Positions 41,976-50,453 of a DNA stretch of 64,000 nt are shown piece after piece. Source of the stretch: Actinomadura livida (lineage in GTDB: Bacteria; Actinomycetota; Actinomycetes; Streptosporangiales; Streptosporangiaceae); contig NZ_BMRO01000009.1 of NCBI RefSeq assembly GCF_014648675.1, forward strand, positions 302,642 to 366,641, in the 5' to 3' direction. Below the pieces are notes generated by a model. That model saw nothing but the letters and a program-made list of their open reading frames with translations. It searched no databases and had not been told where the DNA came from. Made by a program: the position numbers and the translations under genes. Each line of letters opens with the position of its first letter. Within the stretch, counting starts at the first letter, position 1.

Positions 41976-43290
41976 GCTGAGGCGGCGACGCCCCGTCTCC
42001 CCTCCTGGAGCGGCTGAGCGGAGTGCCCGATCCGGGTGGATCGCGGTCGCGCTCTGGACGCTCCTGATCACCGGTGCGCTGGTCGCAGGGGAGTGGCTGC
42101 GCCGCGCGGGGCTCGCCACAGAAGACGACCTGCCTCCGCTCCACGCCGAACCCCGGCTGCTCACCTGGCAAATGCTGCCCGCCGCCTGCGTGGCCGCCGT
42201 CTCCGTGAGCGTCCTGCCGTCCCTTGCCCAGCGGCTGTCCTGGCGGCTGCTGCTGCCGGTGTCCTGGGGCACGGCCGTGGCATGGACGGTCGCGCTCGCG
42301 CTGAGCGATGGTCTGGACGCTTTGCACCGCCCCTTGGACTCGCCCACCGAATACCCGGCCGGACTTGACGCCGTACGGGCCGACCCAGGGGAGTGGCTGA
42401 GCACGTTCACCGAGAGGCTGGGCGGCTACACCACCCACGTACGGGGACACCCGCCGCTGCCGATGCTGGTCTTGTGGGCGCTGGAAGAGACCGGCCTGCG
42501 GGGCACCGACTGGTCCGCCGCCCTCATCATCCTGGTGGGAACCTCGGCGGTCGTCGCCATCGCCATCACGGTCCGGTGCGTCGCCGACGAGGCCACGGCC
42601 CGGCGCGCGGTGCCCTTCCTGGCCCTGGCGCCGCTCGCAGTGTGGATAGCCACGTCCATGGACGCCTTTTTCCTCGGCGTCGGCGCCTGGGCCACCGCCC
42701 TGGTCGCCGTAGCCGCCAAGCGAGAGAACCTGCTCGCGGCCGCGGCAGGGGGCCTTCTCCTGGGCTCGCTCCCTTACCTCAGCTACGGCCTGCTCCCGCT
42801 CTTCGCGCTGCCCCTGGCCGTAGCCCTCCTCACCCGGATCACCCCACGCCTGCTCGTGGTGCTGCTCTGCTGCGCGGCGATCGTCCCGCTGGCCTTCACC
42901 CTGGGTGGCTTCTGGTGGCCGGACGGGGTAGCGGCGACCCACGACACCTACGTCATCAGCAGAGGATCCGCACAACGCTCCTACGCCTACTTCGTCATAG
43001 CCAACATCGCTGTGCTCGGCCTATTGGTCGGACCGGCGACCGCCCACGCCCTTCCCGCGGCACTCTCCAACCGCCGCCCCCTGGCCTGGCTGGTGGGAGC
43101 GGCCCTGATCGGCCTGCTCACACTGGACATCTCAGGCGTGACCAGGGGCGAGGTGGAACGCATCTGGCTGCCCTACGCGGCATGGGTGATCGCCGCGGCA
43201 GCCCACCACAAACCCCCGGCTCGCCCCTGGCTGTCAGCCCAGACCACCCTGACACTGACCCTCCAGGCACTAATACTCTCCCCCTGGTAA
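41962..43290 (+). CDS. multi-pass membrane protein, glycosyltransferase-like
   Basis: The 442-residue protein has about 10 or 11 hydrophobic helices, with RGHPPLPMLVLWALEETGLR as a soluble loop after the third or fourth helix. HPPL in such a loop is like the catalytic region of lipid-linked (GT-C-type) glycosyltransferases, where an acidic residue would be near the first loop. In the first loop WLRRAGLATEDDLPPLHAEP is acidic. I call the GT-C type only tentatively. It is the last gene of the seven-gene operon and would be expected to transfer a sugar onto an envelope acceptor outside the membrane. It overlaps the previous gene by 14 bases. Confidence 0.65.
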   Translation: MTLGELRRRRPVSPPGAAERSARSGWIAVALWTLLITGALVAGEWLRRAGLATEDDLPPLHAEPRLLTWQMLPAACVAAVSVSVLPSLAQRLSWRLLLPVSWGTAVAWTVALALSDGLDALHRPLDSPTEYPAGLDAVRADPGEWLSTFTERLGGYTTHVRGHPPLPMLVLWALEETGLRGTDWSAALIILVGTSAVVAIAITVRCVADEATARRAVPFLALAPLAVWIATSMDAFFLGVGAWATALVAVAAKRENLLAAAAGGLLLGSLPYLSYGLLPLFALPLAVALLTRITPRLLVVLLCCAAIVPLAFTLGGFWWPDGVAATHDTYVISRGSAQRSYAYFVIANIAVLGLLVGPATAHALPAALSNRRPLAWLVGAALIGLLTLDISGVTRGEVERIWLPYAAWVIAAAAHHKPPARPWLSAQTTLTLTLQALILSPW

Positions 43291-43370
43291 CCCGGCCATC
43301 CCACCCCAACCCGCAGAACCCCTTCCCACACCCCGCGGTTCGACCGGATCAGTTGGTATGAAGGGGCCGG

Positions 43371-44132
43371 TTGCTTGCCTACCGCTTCGACGGTGAGCAG
43401 GACAAGCCGGTACTGCTGCTCTCGAACTCCATCGGTACAGACCTGCACATGTGGGACGGCCAGGTGCCGGACCTCACCGAACACTTCCGCCTACTGCGCT
43501 ACGACGCTCGCGGCCACGGCGCCTCCGACGTCCCGAGCGGCCCGTATTCATTGGACCGGCTGGGGCGCGACGCGGTGGAGCTCCTGGACGCGCTCGGCCT
43601 GCAGCGAGTGCACATGCTGGGCCTGTCCCTCGGCGGAATCGTCGCGCAGTGGATGGGGATCCACACCCCGGATCGCATCGACCGTCTCGTGCTCTCCAAC
43701 ACCGCCGCGTACCTCGGCCCGCCGGAGCAGTGGGCCCGGCCCATCGCCGAACTGCTGGCGGCCCCGGACATGCAAGCCACCGCAGAGATGTTCCTGCGGA
43801 ACTGGCTCCCGGCCCGCATGCTGCGCGAGGACAACGAGGTCACCGAGGGCTTCCGCCGCACACTGCTGGCCACCCGGCGCGAGGGTGTGGCCGGCAGCTG
43901 GGCGGCGGTGCGCGACTACGATCTGCGCCGCACGGCCGCACTCATCCGCAACCCGACGCTGGTCGTCGCGGGCGAGTACGACACCGTCACGTCCGCCCGC
44001 CACGGGAAAGAACTCGCCGCGGCCGTCCCCGGCGCGCAGTTCACCGTCCTGCCCACCGTGCACCTGGCGAACGTCGAACGCCCGGCGGAGTTCCTCGACG
44101 CAGTGATCGCCTTCCTCACCGAACGAGCGTGA
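43371..44132 (+). CDS. 3-oxoadipate enol-lactonase-like alpha/beta hydrolase
   Basis: The 253-residue protein starts LAYRFDGEQDKPVLLLSNSI, with LHMWDGQVPDLTEHFRLLRY, Ser86 in HMLGLSLGGIVAQWM and the His in PTVHLANVERP. The overall pattern and length match PcaD enol-lactone hydrolases of about 260 residues, which convert 3-oxoadipate enol-lactone to 3-oxoadipate in the protocatechuate pathway. No other pathway gene (pcaHG, pcaB, pcaC) is next to it, so a related lactonase or esterase is possible. A TTG start at 43371 is assumed, with AAGGGG just upstream. Confidence 0.78.
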   Translation: MLAYRFDGEQDKPVLLLSNSIGTDLHMWDGQVPDLTEHFRLLRYDARGHGASDVPSGPYSLDRLGRDAVELLDALGLQRVHMLGLSLGGIVAQWMGIHTPDRIDRLVLSNTAAYLGPPEQWARPIAELLAAPDMQATAEMFLRNWLPARMLREDNEVTEGFRRTLLATRREGVAGSWAAVRDYDLRRTAALIRNPTLVVAGEYDTVTSARHGKELAAAVPGAQFTVLPTVHLANVERPAEFLDAVIAFLTERA

Positions 44133-44469
44133 CGGCCGCCGCCCCCCTTGACGTTGCAGCGGGAGCACCGGTCCAGGCGCAGCGGTTCGCCGATGTCGTA
44201 GGAGTTGATCTCGTCGGCAGTGTCGTCGTGCCGGGGGCGCGGGTTCCGAGCCCCTCGGCGACTGCACGCTGCTGCCACTAGGATTCGAGCGGGTTGTGCA
44301 CGGTCGGGTCGTCGAGAGACGTCGGCGGCGGGCAGAGCGTCGTCGAGAACACAGCGGCCGCGCCGAGACGTTCGTGATATGACACACCCGGCCCGACTTG
44401 CTTAACTATGGACGATCTTGTCGTTACTGTCGTACCCCCGGGTCGGCGAAGCGGTCACTGGAGGTAGCG
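44133..44469. other. 337-base gap, no clear gene
   Basis: One minus-strand frame here, NSYDIGEPLRLDRCSRCNVK, looks somewhat protein-like but runs on into the antisense of the lactonase-like gene and has no start or ribosome site that I trust. I see no terminator or promoter strong enough to call. Confidence 0.25.
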
Positions 44470-44667
44470 ATGAGGTCCGGACGGTGGATGCTCGTCGCCT
44501 GGCTGATCATCGGAGCGCTCGCCGCGGGACAGCGCCACTACTACGCCCAATTCGACGGCAGCTGCGCCAGTATCGCCACGATCGGAATCACCTTGGCCAC
44601 CGGTCCGCTCAACTACATCGGTCTCAACCCCACCGCCAACTGCAAGGTTCCCCAGCCGAGCGCATGA
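44470..44667 (+). CDS. small conserved-type membrane protein, 65 residues
   Basis: The protein MRSGRWMLVAWLIIGALAAG then QRHYYAQFDGSCASIATIGI and TLATGPLNYIGLNPTANCKV has one N-terminal transmembrane helix and a short exported tail with two cysteines that could pair. GGAGGTAG just before the ATG supports translation. The shape resembles small actinomycete membrane proteins of unknown role that I recall, but no family name is certain. Confidence 0.65.
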   Translation: MRSGRWMLVAWLIIGALAAGQRHYYAQFDGSCASIATIGITLATGPLNYIGLNPTANCKVPQPSA

Positions 44668-44977
44668 CATGTCGGGCTCAGTGACCGCGTCATCGTGAGG
44701 TCTTCTGACGGCATCTTGAGCTTCGCTCCGTTGCGCGGCCACCCTGATGTTCCCCCCGGTTTTGCGGGCGTGTGCGCGCCTCGATCTTTCGCTGGTCATG
44801 CACCCGAGCGCGCCTCGACCATCTGGGTCGGCTTCCTGCGTCCCCATAACGAGGCGCTGCTGGGGTGACCCGCCGCGAAGAGGGATGGCGGGATGGCGTC
44901 GGCGGGCGCGACTCCCGTCACCTCCGGCGGCGGCGCTTCTGGCGGCGGTGTTTGGAGGCGGGGCGCTGTTGCAGACC
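44668..44977. other. 310-base gap before a DUF5997 remnant
   Basis: I see no intact gene or hairpin here. Open frames that cross it lack starts with ribosome sites. Confidence 0.25.
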
Positions 44978-45217
44978 ATGAAGTCCGCGACCGCGGCCAC
45001 GAAGCCGGGGATCCTGCTGTCGGCAGCACCCGCCGAGTTCCAGGAAGGTCCTGTCTCCCGGGACGAGTTGAACGCGCTCCAGGCCGACCCGCCCTCATGG
45101 CTGGCGAACCTGCGCTGTGAGGCCCCGCCCGCGCCGCCGCCGGGTCCAGGCGGGCGCCGCACCGCCGCGCGGCGAACCGCCGGCCCGCGGGTCGCACCCG
45201 CCTGGAGCGCCGCATGA
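44978..45217 (+). pseudogene. DUF5997-like gene truncated by a frameshift or fusion
   Basis: From ATG at 44978 the frame reads MKSATAATKPGILLSAAPAE and FQEGPVSRDELNALQADPPS, then WLANLRC, matching the N-terminal half of DUF5997 proteins, which are about 110-120 residues. After this it goes out of the family into a GC-rich low-complexity tail (PPAPPPGPGGRRTAARR). The second half (the HPRPVVAARLG-like stretch) is missing. In another frame downstream RLERRMIRVRRTTDWIIERA appears, which may be the end of a different gene. A truncated, probably non-functional gene is the best reading. Confidence 0.5.
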
Positions 45218-45338
45218 TCCGCGTCCGGCGCACCACCGACTGGATCATCGAGCGGGCCGCCGGCGACCCGCGCTGACCGGCGCCCCCACCGTCGGGCCCG
45301 GCACCGTCCGGCCCGTCGGCCGACTCCGTTTCCCTGCC

Positions 45339-45382
45339 CGCGTACCGATCGTCCGCCTGCCTGCGCGGACGATCGGTACGCG
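45339..45382. repeat. perfect 18-base inverted repeat before the transporter operon
   Basis: CGCGTACCGATCGTCCGC at 45339-45356 pairs exactly with GCGGACGATCGGTACGCG at 45365-45382 around CTGCCTGC. It lies just upstream of the transporter promoter. It may terminate readthrough or bind a regulator. Confidence 0.65.
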
Positions 45383-45386
45383 TGTA

Positions 45387-45441
45387 TTGCACCCGGGACA
45401 ATGTGACTTGTAGCATTCATGGCATAGATAGCGTTGATTGC
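45387..45441 (+). promoter_or_regulatory. promoter and GCTAWGATAGC-like operator of the transporter operon
   Basis: TTGCAC (45387-45392) and TAGCAT (45411-45416), spaced 18 bases, make a good promoter. Just downstream lies GCATAGATAGC at 45422-45432, similar to GCTAAGATAGC at 51740, and the flanks (TGATT, then C) match too: 15 of 20 positions are shared with that site. Confidence 0.5.
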
Positions 45442-45462
45442 GATCGAACAGGAGTCGATGGG

Positions 45463-45579
45463 ATGAGGATCGGACTCCCGCGCCCGCCCGGAGCGGCCCG
45501 GTTCGCCGGCCGAGGCGAGGGCCCGCGCGCCGGCGGACACGGCCCGGCGCGGCCGGCGCAGGGTTGCGGGCCCGCATGA
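45463..45579 (+). CDS. 38-codon leader open frame coupled to the permease gene
   Basis: The frame starts MRIGLPRPPGAARFAGRGEG with AGGAG 8 bases upstream and its TGA overlaps the ATG of the LivH-like gene (ATGA). The permease itself lacks a clear ribosome site, so coupling through this leader is plausible. The peptide is Pro/Gly/Ala/Arg-rich and unlike any known family. It may only serve translational coupling. Confidence 0.4.
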   Translation: MRIGLPRPPGAARFAGRGEGPRAGGHGPARPAQGCGPA

Positions 45580-46439
45580 CCGAGATCATCGCCGGGCTCG
45601 CGACCGGATCGATCTACGCCATGGTCGCGCTGGGCTACAACATGACCCACCTCGCGTCGGGGGTCCTGAACTTCGCGCACGCGAACATCATGGTCGTCGG
45701 GATGTTCGTGGCCTACTGGGGCTACAGCAGCGGCGACGTTCCCGCCTGGCTCGTCTTCGTCATCGCGTTCCTGCTCGCCGGGCTCATCGGCCTGGTCGAG
45801 GAAGTGGTGGCCATCCGCCCGATGCGCAACGTGAGCGGCAGCTCCGAGCTGGTGACGATGGTCGGGGTCGCGACCATCATCACCGGGGCGCTGTCGTTCC
45901 ACTTCGGCACCGACTCGCTGCGGGTCCCGTTCTTCGGGCCGGAGCAGGCGCTGCTGATCTTCGGGGAGCGGGTCCGGCCGCTCGACCTCATCGTCGTCGC
46001 CGCGGTGATCGCGTTCGCCGCGCTGCTGCACTTCGGCACCGAGAAGACCCGCATCGGGCTGGCCGCCCTGGCGCAGACCGACGACCGCGAGGCCGCGCAG
46101 CTGCGCGGGGTGAACATCCGGTCGCTGTCGCTGTGGGGGTTCGCGCTCGCCGCGGCGTTCGGCGGGCTGCTCGGGCCGCTGATCGTCTCCAAGACCTTCG
46201 CGGCGACGTCCATCGCCATCGTGCTCGCGGTGAAGGGCTTCGTCGTCCTCGTGCTCGGCGGGGTGGGCAGCCACCGCGGGGTGCTGCTGGCCGCCTTCGC
46301 CATCGGCCTGATCGAGGCGTTCGGGGCGCGCTACATCGGACCGGGCTACCGCGACATCGTGGTCTTCGCCGTGTTCTGCGCGGTGCTGCTCACGTTCCCG
46401 CAGGGGTTGTTCGGTGAACGAAGGGTCCGCACGGTATGA
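45576..46439 (+). CDS. branched-chain-amino-acid-type ABC permease, LivH-like
   Basis: The 287-residue protein starts MTEIIAGLATGSIYAMVALG, the LivH N-terminus, with about eight hydrophobic segments and the cytoplasmic loop DDREAAQLRGVNIRSLSLWG that contacts the ATPase. HAAT permeases import amino acids, small organic acids or urea. The ATG overlaps the leader frame's stop. Its stop overlaps the start of the fused permease/ATPase gene (ATGA). In degradative loci such transporters often bring in the substrate. Confidence 0.88.
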   Translation: MTEIIAGLATGSIYAMVALGYNMTHLASGVLNFAHANIMVVGMFVAYWGYSSGDVPAWLVFVIAFLLAGLIGLVEEVVAIRPMRNVSGSSELVTMVGVATIITGALSFHFGTDSLRVPFFGPEQALLIFGERVRPLDLIVVAAVIAFAALLHFGTEKTRIGLAALAQTDDREAAQLRGVNIRSLSLWGFALAAAFGGLLGPLIVSKTFAATSIAIVLAVKGFVVLVLGGVGSHRGVLLAAFAIGLIEAFGARYIGPGYRDIVVFAVFCAVLLTFPQGLFGERRVRTV

Positions 46440-48250
46440 AATCCATCCTCACGGGACGGCAGCTCGGCCTCGTCTGGATCGCGGTGGTCGGCGTGCTCGT
46501 CGCCCTGCCCTGGGTCGGTGCCGATCCGGCGAACATCCGGCTCATCACCCTCATCGCGATCCTCGCGCTCAGCGTCAGCGCCCTGAACCTGACCCTCGGG
46601 TACGCCGGGGAACTGGCCCTCAACCAGGTGGCGATCTACGCGGCCGGCGCCTACGTGAGCGCCTACACCGCGATCAACCACTCGGCGGACCTGCTGCTGT
46701 GCCTGGCGCTGTCGGTCGTGGCGGCCCTCGCCATCGGCCTCCTCACCGGCGCTCCGGGGCTGCGGCTCGGCGGCTGGACGCTCGCCATCACCTCGTTCTT
46801 CGTGGTGCTGCTCGTGCCGTCGGTCGTCAACGTCTTCGGTGAGACGCTCGGCGGCTTCGCGGGGCTGAACGGCATCCCGCTGCCGAGCCTCTTCGGCCGC
46901 GAGCTGTCGACGGAGGAGTTCTACGTCGTCCTCATCATCGTGGCCGCCCTGTGGTTCGCCGTCTTCCGCAACATCGTCGTGTCGCGGCACGGCTCGGCTC
47001 TGCTCGTCCTCAAGGAGAGCCCGGTGCTCGCGGCGGCCGTGGGCACGTCGGTGTACCGCACGAAGATGGTCACCTATGCGCTGAGCGGCATCCCGGCAGG
47101 GATGGCGGGTTGCTTCGCGGCCTTCCTCGACTCCTTCCTGTCGCCGGTCAGCCTCAACATCAACCTCGTCATCGTGATCCTGGCGGCGAGCATCCTCGGC
47201 GGCTCGATGAGCGTCTACGGCGCCATCGTCGGCGCGGCGATCATGGAGATCGGGCCGCTGCGCACGTCCGCGTTCGACCAGTACGCGACGATCGCCTACG
47301 GCGTCTTCCTCGTGATCGGCGGCCTGCTGCTGCGCAACGGCATCGCCGGGATCGCGCACCGGCTCTGGGACGCGCGGTTCGGCGCGCGCCGCAGGCGGCC
47401 CGCGGCCGAGGAGCCGCCGGCCGCGGAGTTCCGGTTCCCCGAGGTCGAGGGGCGGGCGCTGCGGATCTCGAAGGTCGGCAAGAGCTTCGGCGGGAACCGG
47501 GCGCTGGACGGTGTCGGCTTCGTCGCCGAGGCGGGCCGGATCACCGCGCTCGTCGGCCCGAACGGGTCCGGCAAGACCACCCTGATGAACCTCGTGTCCG
47601 GCTACTACCGCGCCGACCAGGGCACGATCGAACTCGGCGACCGGCCCATCTCCGGCCTCCCGGCCTACCGGGTGGCGCGGTGCGGGGTCGGCCGCACGTT
47701 CCAGACGCCGATGGTCCCGCACGGCCTCACGGTCGCGGAGACGATCACGACGGGACGGCTCGGCAGCCACCCGGTCCCGATGATCGCGTCGGCGCTCCGG
47801 CTCCCCGCGCACTGGCGGGCACTCGCCGAGGAGGCGGAGAGCGGCCGCCGGATCATGGGCGCCCTCGGCCTCAGCCACCTCGCCGGCGTGCCCGCGGCCG
47901 ACCTCGCCCTCGGGACGCGCCGCATGCTCGAACTCGGCCGGGCGGTCGCCGGCGGCAGCGCGCTGATCCTGCTCGACGAGGTCGCCTCCGGCCTCGACGA
48001 GAGCGACATCCAGGACCTGGTCGCGGTGCTCGGGAAGCTGCGGGACGCCGGGGTCACGATCGTCCTGGTCGAGCACAACTTCGCGCTGGTCCGCGCCATC
48101 GCCGACCACGTCGTCGTCCTGGCCGAGGGGCGCGTGCTGGCCGAGGGCGACCCGGAGGAGATCGCCACGCACCCGGACGTGGTCTCGACGTACCTGGGCG
48201 CCGGCGGCGAGATCAGCGGTACCCGCCTGGCGACCGCGGAGAGCGAGTAG
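46436..48250 (+). CDS. fused LivM-type permease and LivG-type ATPase
   Basis: The 604-residue protein has a LivM-like membrane half (residues 1-310, starting MKSILTGRQLGLVWIAVVGV, with SLNINLVIVILAASILGGSM) joined to an ABC ATPase. The Walker A is GPNGSGKTT at 374-382 and the Walker B is ALILLDEVASG near 517. The signature is degenerate (LALGTRRMLELGRAV instead of LSGGQ). The fusion is a known variant in actinomycete HAAT systems. It pairs with LivH-like and LivF-like genes in the operon. Confidence 0.9.
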   Translation: MKSILTGRQLGLVWIAVVGVLVALPWVGADPANIRLITLIAILALSVSALNLTLGYAGELALNQVAIYAAGAYVSAYTAINHSADLLLCLALSVVAALAIGLLTGAPGLRLGGWTLAITSFFVVLLVPSVVNVFGETLGGFAGLNGIPLPSLFGRELSTEEFYVVLIIVAALWFAVFRNIVVSRHGSALLVLKESPVLAAAVGTSVYRTKMVTYALSGIPAGMAGCFAAFLDSFLSPVSLNINLVIVILAASILGGSMSVYGAIVGAAIMEIGPLRTSAFDQYATIAYGVFLVIGGLLLRNGIAGIAHRLWDARFGARRRRPAAEEPPAAEFRFPEVEGRALRISKVGKSFGGNRALDGVGFVAEAGRITALVGPNGSGKTTLMNLVSGYYRADQGTIELGDRPISGLPAYRVARCGVGRTFQTPMVPHGLTVAETITTGRLGSHPVPMIASALRLPAHWRALAEEAESGRRIMGALGLSHLAGVPAADLALGTRRMLELGRAVAGGSALILLDEVASGLDESDIQDLVAVLGKLRDAGVTIVLVEHNFALVRAIADHVVVLAEGRVLAEGDPEEIATHPDVVSTYLGAGGEISGTRLATAESE

Positions 48251-48260
48251 GGACGGGCCG

Positions 48261-48998
48261 ATGAGCATCCTGGAACTCAGCCGCCTGCGCAGCGGCTACG
48301 GAGACCTCGAAGTCGTCACGGACGTGAGCTTCCGCGCCGAACCGGGCCGCGTCACCGCGCTGCTCGGCCGAAACGGGGCCGGCAAGACGACGACCCTGCG
48401 CGCCGTGACGGGCCTCAACCGCGTCATGTCCGGCAGCGTGACCCTCGACGGCGAGGACATCTCCAAGGTGGCTCCGCACCGGCGCGCGCGGATGGGCATC
48501 GCCTACGTGCAGGAGGGCAAGCGCATCTTCCGGTCGCGGACGGTCGAGGAGAACCTGACCCTCGGCTCGTTCGCGCGGCCCCGGCGCCGCCGCGGGAACG
48601 CGGTCCGGGACGAGCTGTACGACCGCTTCCCCATGCTCGCCGAGCGGCGGCGGTTCCGCGCCGCCCAGCTGAGCGGCGGCCAGCAGCAGATGCTGGCGAT
48701 CGCGCAGGCCCTCGCCGCCGAGCCGGGCGTCCTGCTGCTGGACGAGCCGTCGGCCGGGCTCGCCCCGACCATCGTCGGCGACGTCCTGGAGGTCATCAAG
48801 GACCTCCGCGAGCAGGGGCTGGCGATCGTCCTGGTCGAGCAGGCGGTGGAGTTCGCCCTCGCCGCCGCCGACGGCGTCGTCGTCCTCAACGTCGGCCGGA
48901 CGGTCTACGAGGGCACCGTCGACCAGCCGGGTCTCCGCGACGCGATCAAGCACGCCTACATGGCCGACGGCTCCCCGTCCGAGGAGCCGGTCGCATGA
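48261..48998 (+). CDS. branched-chain-type ABC ATP-binding protein, LivF-like
   Basis: The 245-residue protein has Walker A GRNGAGKTT at residues 36-44, the signature LSGGQQQ at 137-143 and Walker B VLLLDEPSAGLAP at 157-169, all intact. It is the second ATPase of the heterodimer with the LivG-like domain, whose signature is altered, so the two nucleotide sites may differ in activity. The start is 10 bases after the previous stop. Confidence 0.92.
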   Translation: MSILELSRLRSGYGDLEVVTDVSFRAEPGRVTALLGRNGAGKTTTLRAVTGLNRVMSGSVTLDGEDISKVAPHRRARMGIAYVQEGKRIFRSRTVEENLTLGSFARPRRRRGNAVRDELYDRFPMLAERRRFRAAQLSGGQQQMLAIAQALAAEPGVLLLDEPSAGLAPTIVGDVLEVIKDLREQGLAIVLVEQAVEFALAAADGVVVLNVGRTVYEGTVDQPGLRDAIKHAYMADGSPSEEPVA

Positions 48999-49150
48999 CG
49001 AACCCGCCGCAACGCTCCCGAAAGCACGGCTCCTGACGGAGCACGGGTGCGGAGGCCCGCCGCGTCGGCGGCGGACCGCGCCTCCGAACGCATGAAGCCC
49101 CGGCGGGATGGACCCGCCAGGCCCGGGTGGACAGAAAGGTCGATGGTGGC

Positions 49151-50362
49151 ATGGGCAGGGAAAGAAGATTCGCGCGCAGAAGCCTGCTGACGGCCGCGCT
49201 CGTCGCGTGCTCGGTGGCGATGGCGGGGTGCGGCGGCGACGCGGGCGGGGGCGACGACACGTTCGACGTCCTGTTCATCGGGGGCACGACGGGGCCGTAC
49301 GGCACCAACGGCAAGGCGACGGTCCGGGCGCTGGAGGCCGCGGCCGAGTACATCAACGAGAGCGGCGGCGTCGGCGGCAAGAAGATCAAGCTGGAGGTCA
49401 AGGACAACCAGGGCGACCCGACGAAGTCGGTGAGCCTCCTCCAGGAGTCGCTGAGCGGCGGCAAGCCCGACCTGATGATCCCCAGCGCGACCAGCCCGGA
49501 GGCGCTGGCGATGCTTCCGCTCATCACCCGCAACAAGATCGTCACGGTGGGGTTCCCGGCGAGCCCGCTGATCGACGACCCGAAGCAGTACCCCTACCAC
49601 TTCCAGGGCGTCGCCAGCAGCGAGCGCCAGCTCAACGGGCTGAAGGCGCGGCTCGAACGCTCGAACGTGAAGCGGCTCGGCATCCTCGCGTCCGAGGACG
49701 AGTACGGCAAGGGGGTCGTCGAGGCGGTCAAGCGCCAGCTCAAGGGCGCCCCGATCGACGTCAACGTGGTCACCTACTCGCCCGGTGACGTCGACCTGCG
49801 CGTCCCGTACGAGCGGATGCTCGACGGCGACCCGGACTTCGTCTACCTGGACACCACCGGCGAGTCGGCGGTCCGGCTCCTCCAGGCGCGCGAGCAGGCG
49901 GACGCCACCGACATCCCCACCATCGCCGGCAGCGGGATGTCGATGACGGCCGGGGGGCCGCACAAGTACGGCTCGGAGGCGGCGAACAAGAACCTGGAGA
50001 TCCTGGTCTTCAGCGTCGAGGTCGCGCAGCCCGAGAGCGAGCAGTCCGAGGTGTTCAAGCAGTTCATGAAGCGGTACGCGAAGGGCCAGCCGGTCCAGAC
50101 GAGCCTGTCGACGCCCGCGCTCGCGTGGGACCAGCTCCGGCTGGGCGCGGCCGCCGCCGAGGTGGAGGGGGCGTTCGACGACTACCCCGACTCCTACGTG
50201 CAGGCGTTCTACAAGCTCGACGTCCCCGAGGGGCACTGGCTGACCGCGAAGAAGTTCGAGTTCGAGGCGGGGCGCCACAGCCTGGTCCCGGCGCTGGAGG
50301 ACTTCCCCTTCATTCCCTCCTCGCCGATGGTGAACGGGCAGTACCAAGTCAAGGAGAAGTGA
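49151..50362 (+). CDS. ABC substrate-binding lipoprotein (periplasmic-binding family 6)
   Basis: The 403-residue protein has a basic N-terminus with an RR motif, a lipobox VAMAGC with Cys27, and a type-1 periplasmic-binding fold (DTFDVLFIGGTTGPYGTNGK, EDEYGKGVVEAVKRQLKGAP). It should capture the substrate of the LivHMGF-like importer. GTGGC precedes ATG 49151. A strong hairpin follows. Compared with true LivJ/LivK it is long and similar to binding proteins near aromatic or terpenoid degradation genes, so the ligand may be an organic acid. Confidence 0.88.
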   Translation: MGRERRFARRSLLTAALVACSVAMAGCGGDAGGGDDTFDVLFIGGTTGPYGTNGKATVRALEAAAEYINESGGVGGKKIKLEVKDNQGDPTKSVSLLQESLSGGKPDLMIPSATSPEALAMLPLITRNKIVTVGFPASPLIDDPKQYPYHFQGVASSERQLNGLKARLERSNVKRLGILASEDEYGKGVVEAVKRQLKGAPIDVNVVTYSPGDVDLRVPYERMLDGDPDFVYLDTTGESAVRLLQAREQADATDIPTIAGSGMSMTAGGPHKYGSEAANKNLEILVFSVEVAQPESEQSEVFKQFMKRYAKGQPVQTSLSTPALAWDQLRLGAAAAEVEGAFDDYPDSYVQAFYKLDVPEGHWLTAKKFEFEAGRHSLVPALEDFPFIPSSPMVNGQYQVKEK

Positions 50363-50382
50363 CGGTACGCCGCCGCGTGCCC

Positions 50383-50427
50383 GCCATGTCGTCCCGGTCC
50401 CGGGCGCGGGGATCGGGACGACATGGC
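50383..50427 (+). terminator. intrinsic terminator of the transporter operon
   Basis: GCCATGTCGTCCCG pairs perfectly with CGGGACGACATGGC around 17 bases, 20 bases after the substrate-binding protein stop. Confidence 0.75.
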
Positions 50428-50453
50428 GCCGGTCTTCCGCGGCAGGCGCCCGA

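Noticed and set aside
43916..44278. Minus-strand frame beginning AAACSRRGARNPRPRHDDTA with a CSRCN segment
   Set aside because: It lacks a ribosome site and continues into the antisense of the lactonase-like gene. A CxxC pair alone is not enough to call a gene.
46346..48268. A 640-residue minus-strand open frame opposite the fused permease/ATPase
   Set aside because: The sense-strand protein has full ABC motifs, and the antisense frame is only Arg/Asp/His/Gly-rich repetition.
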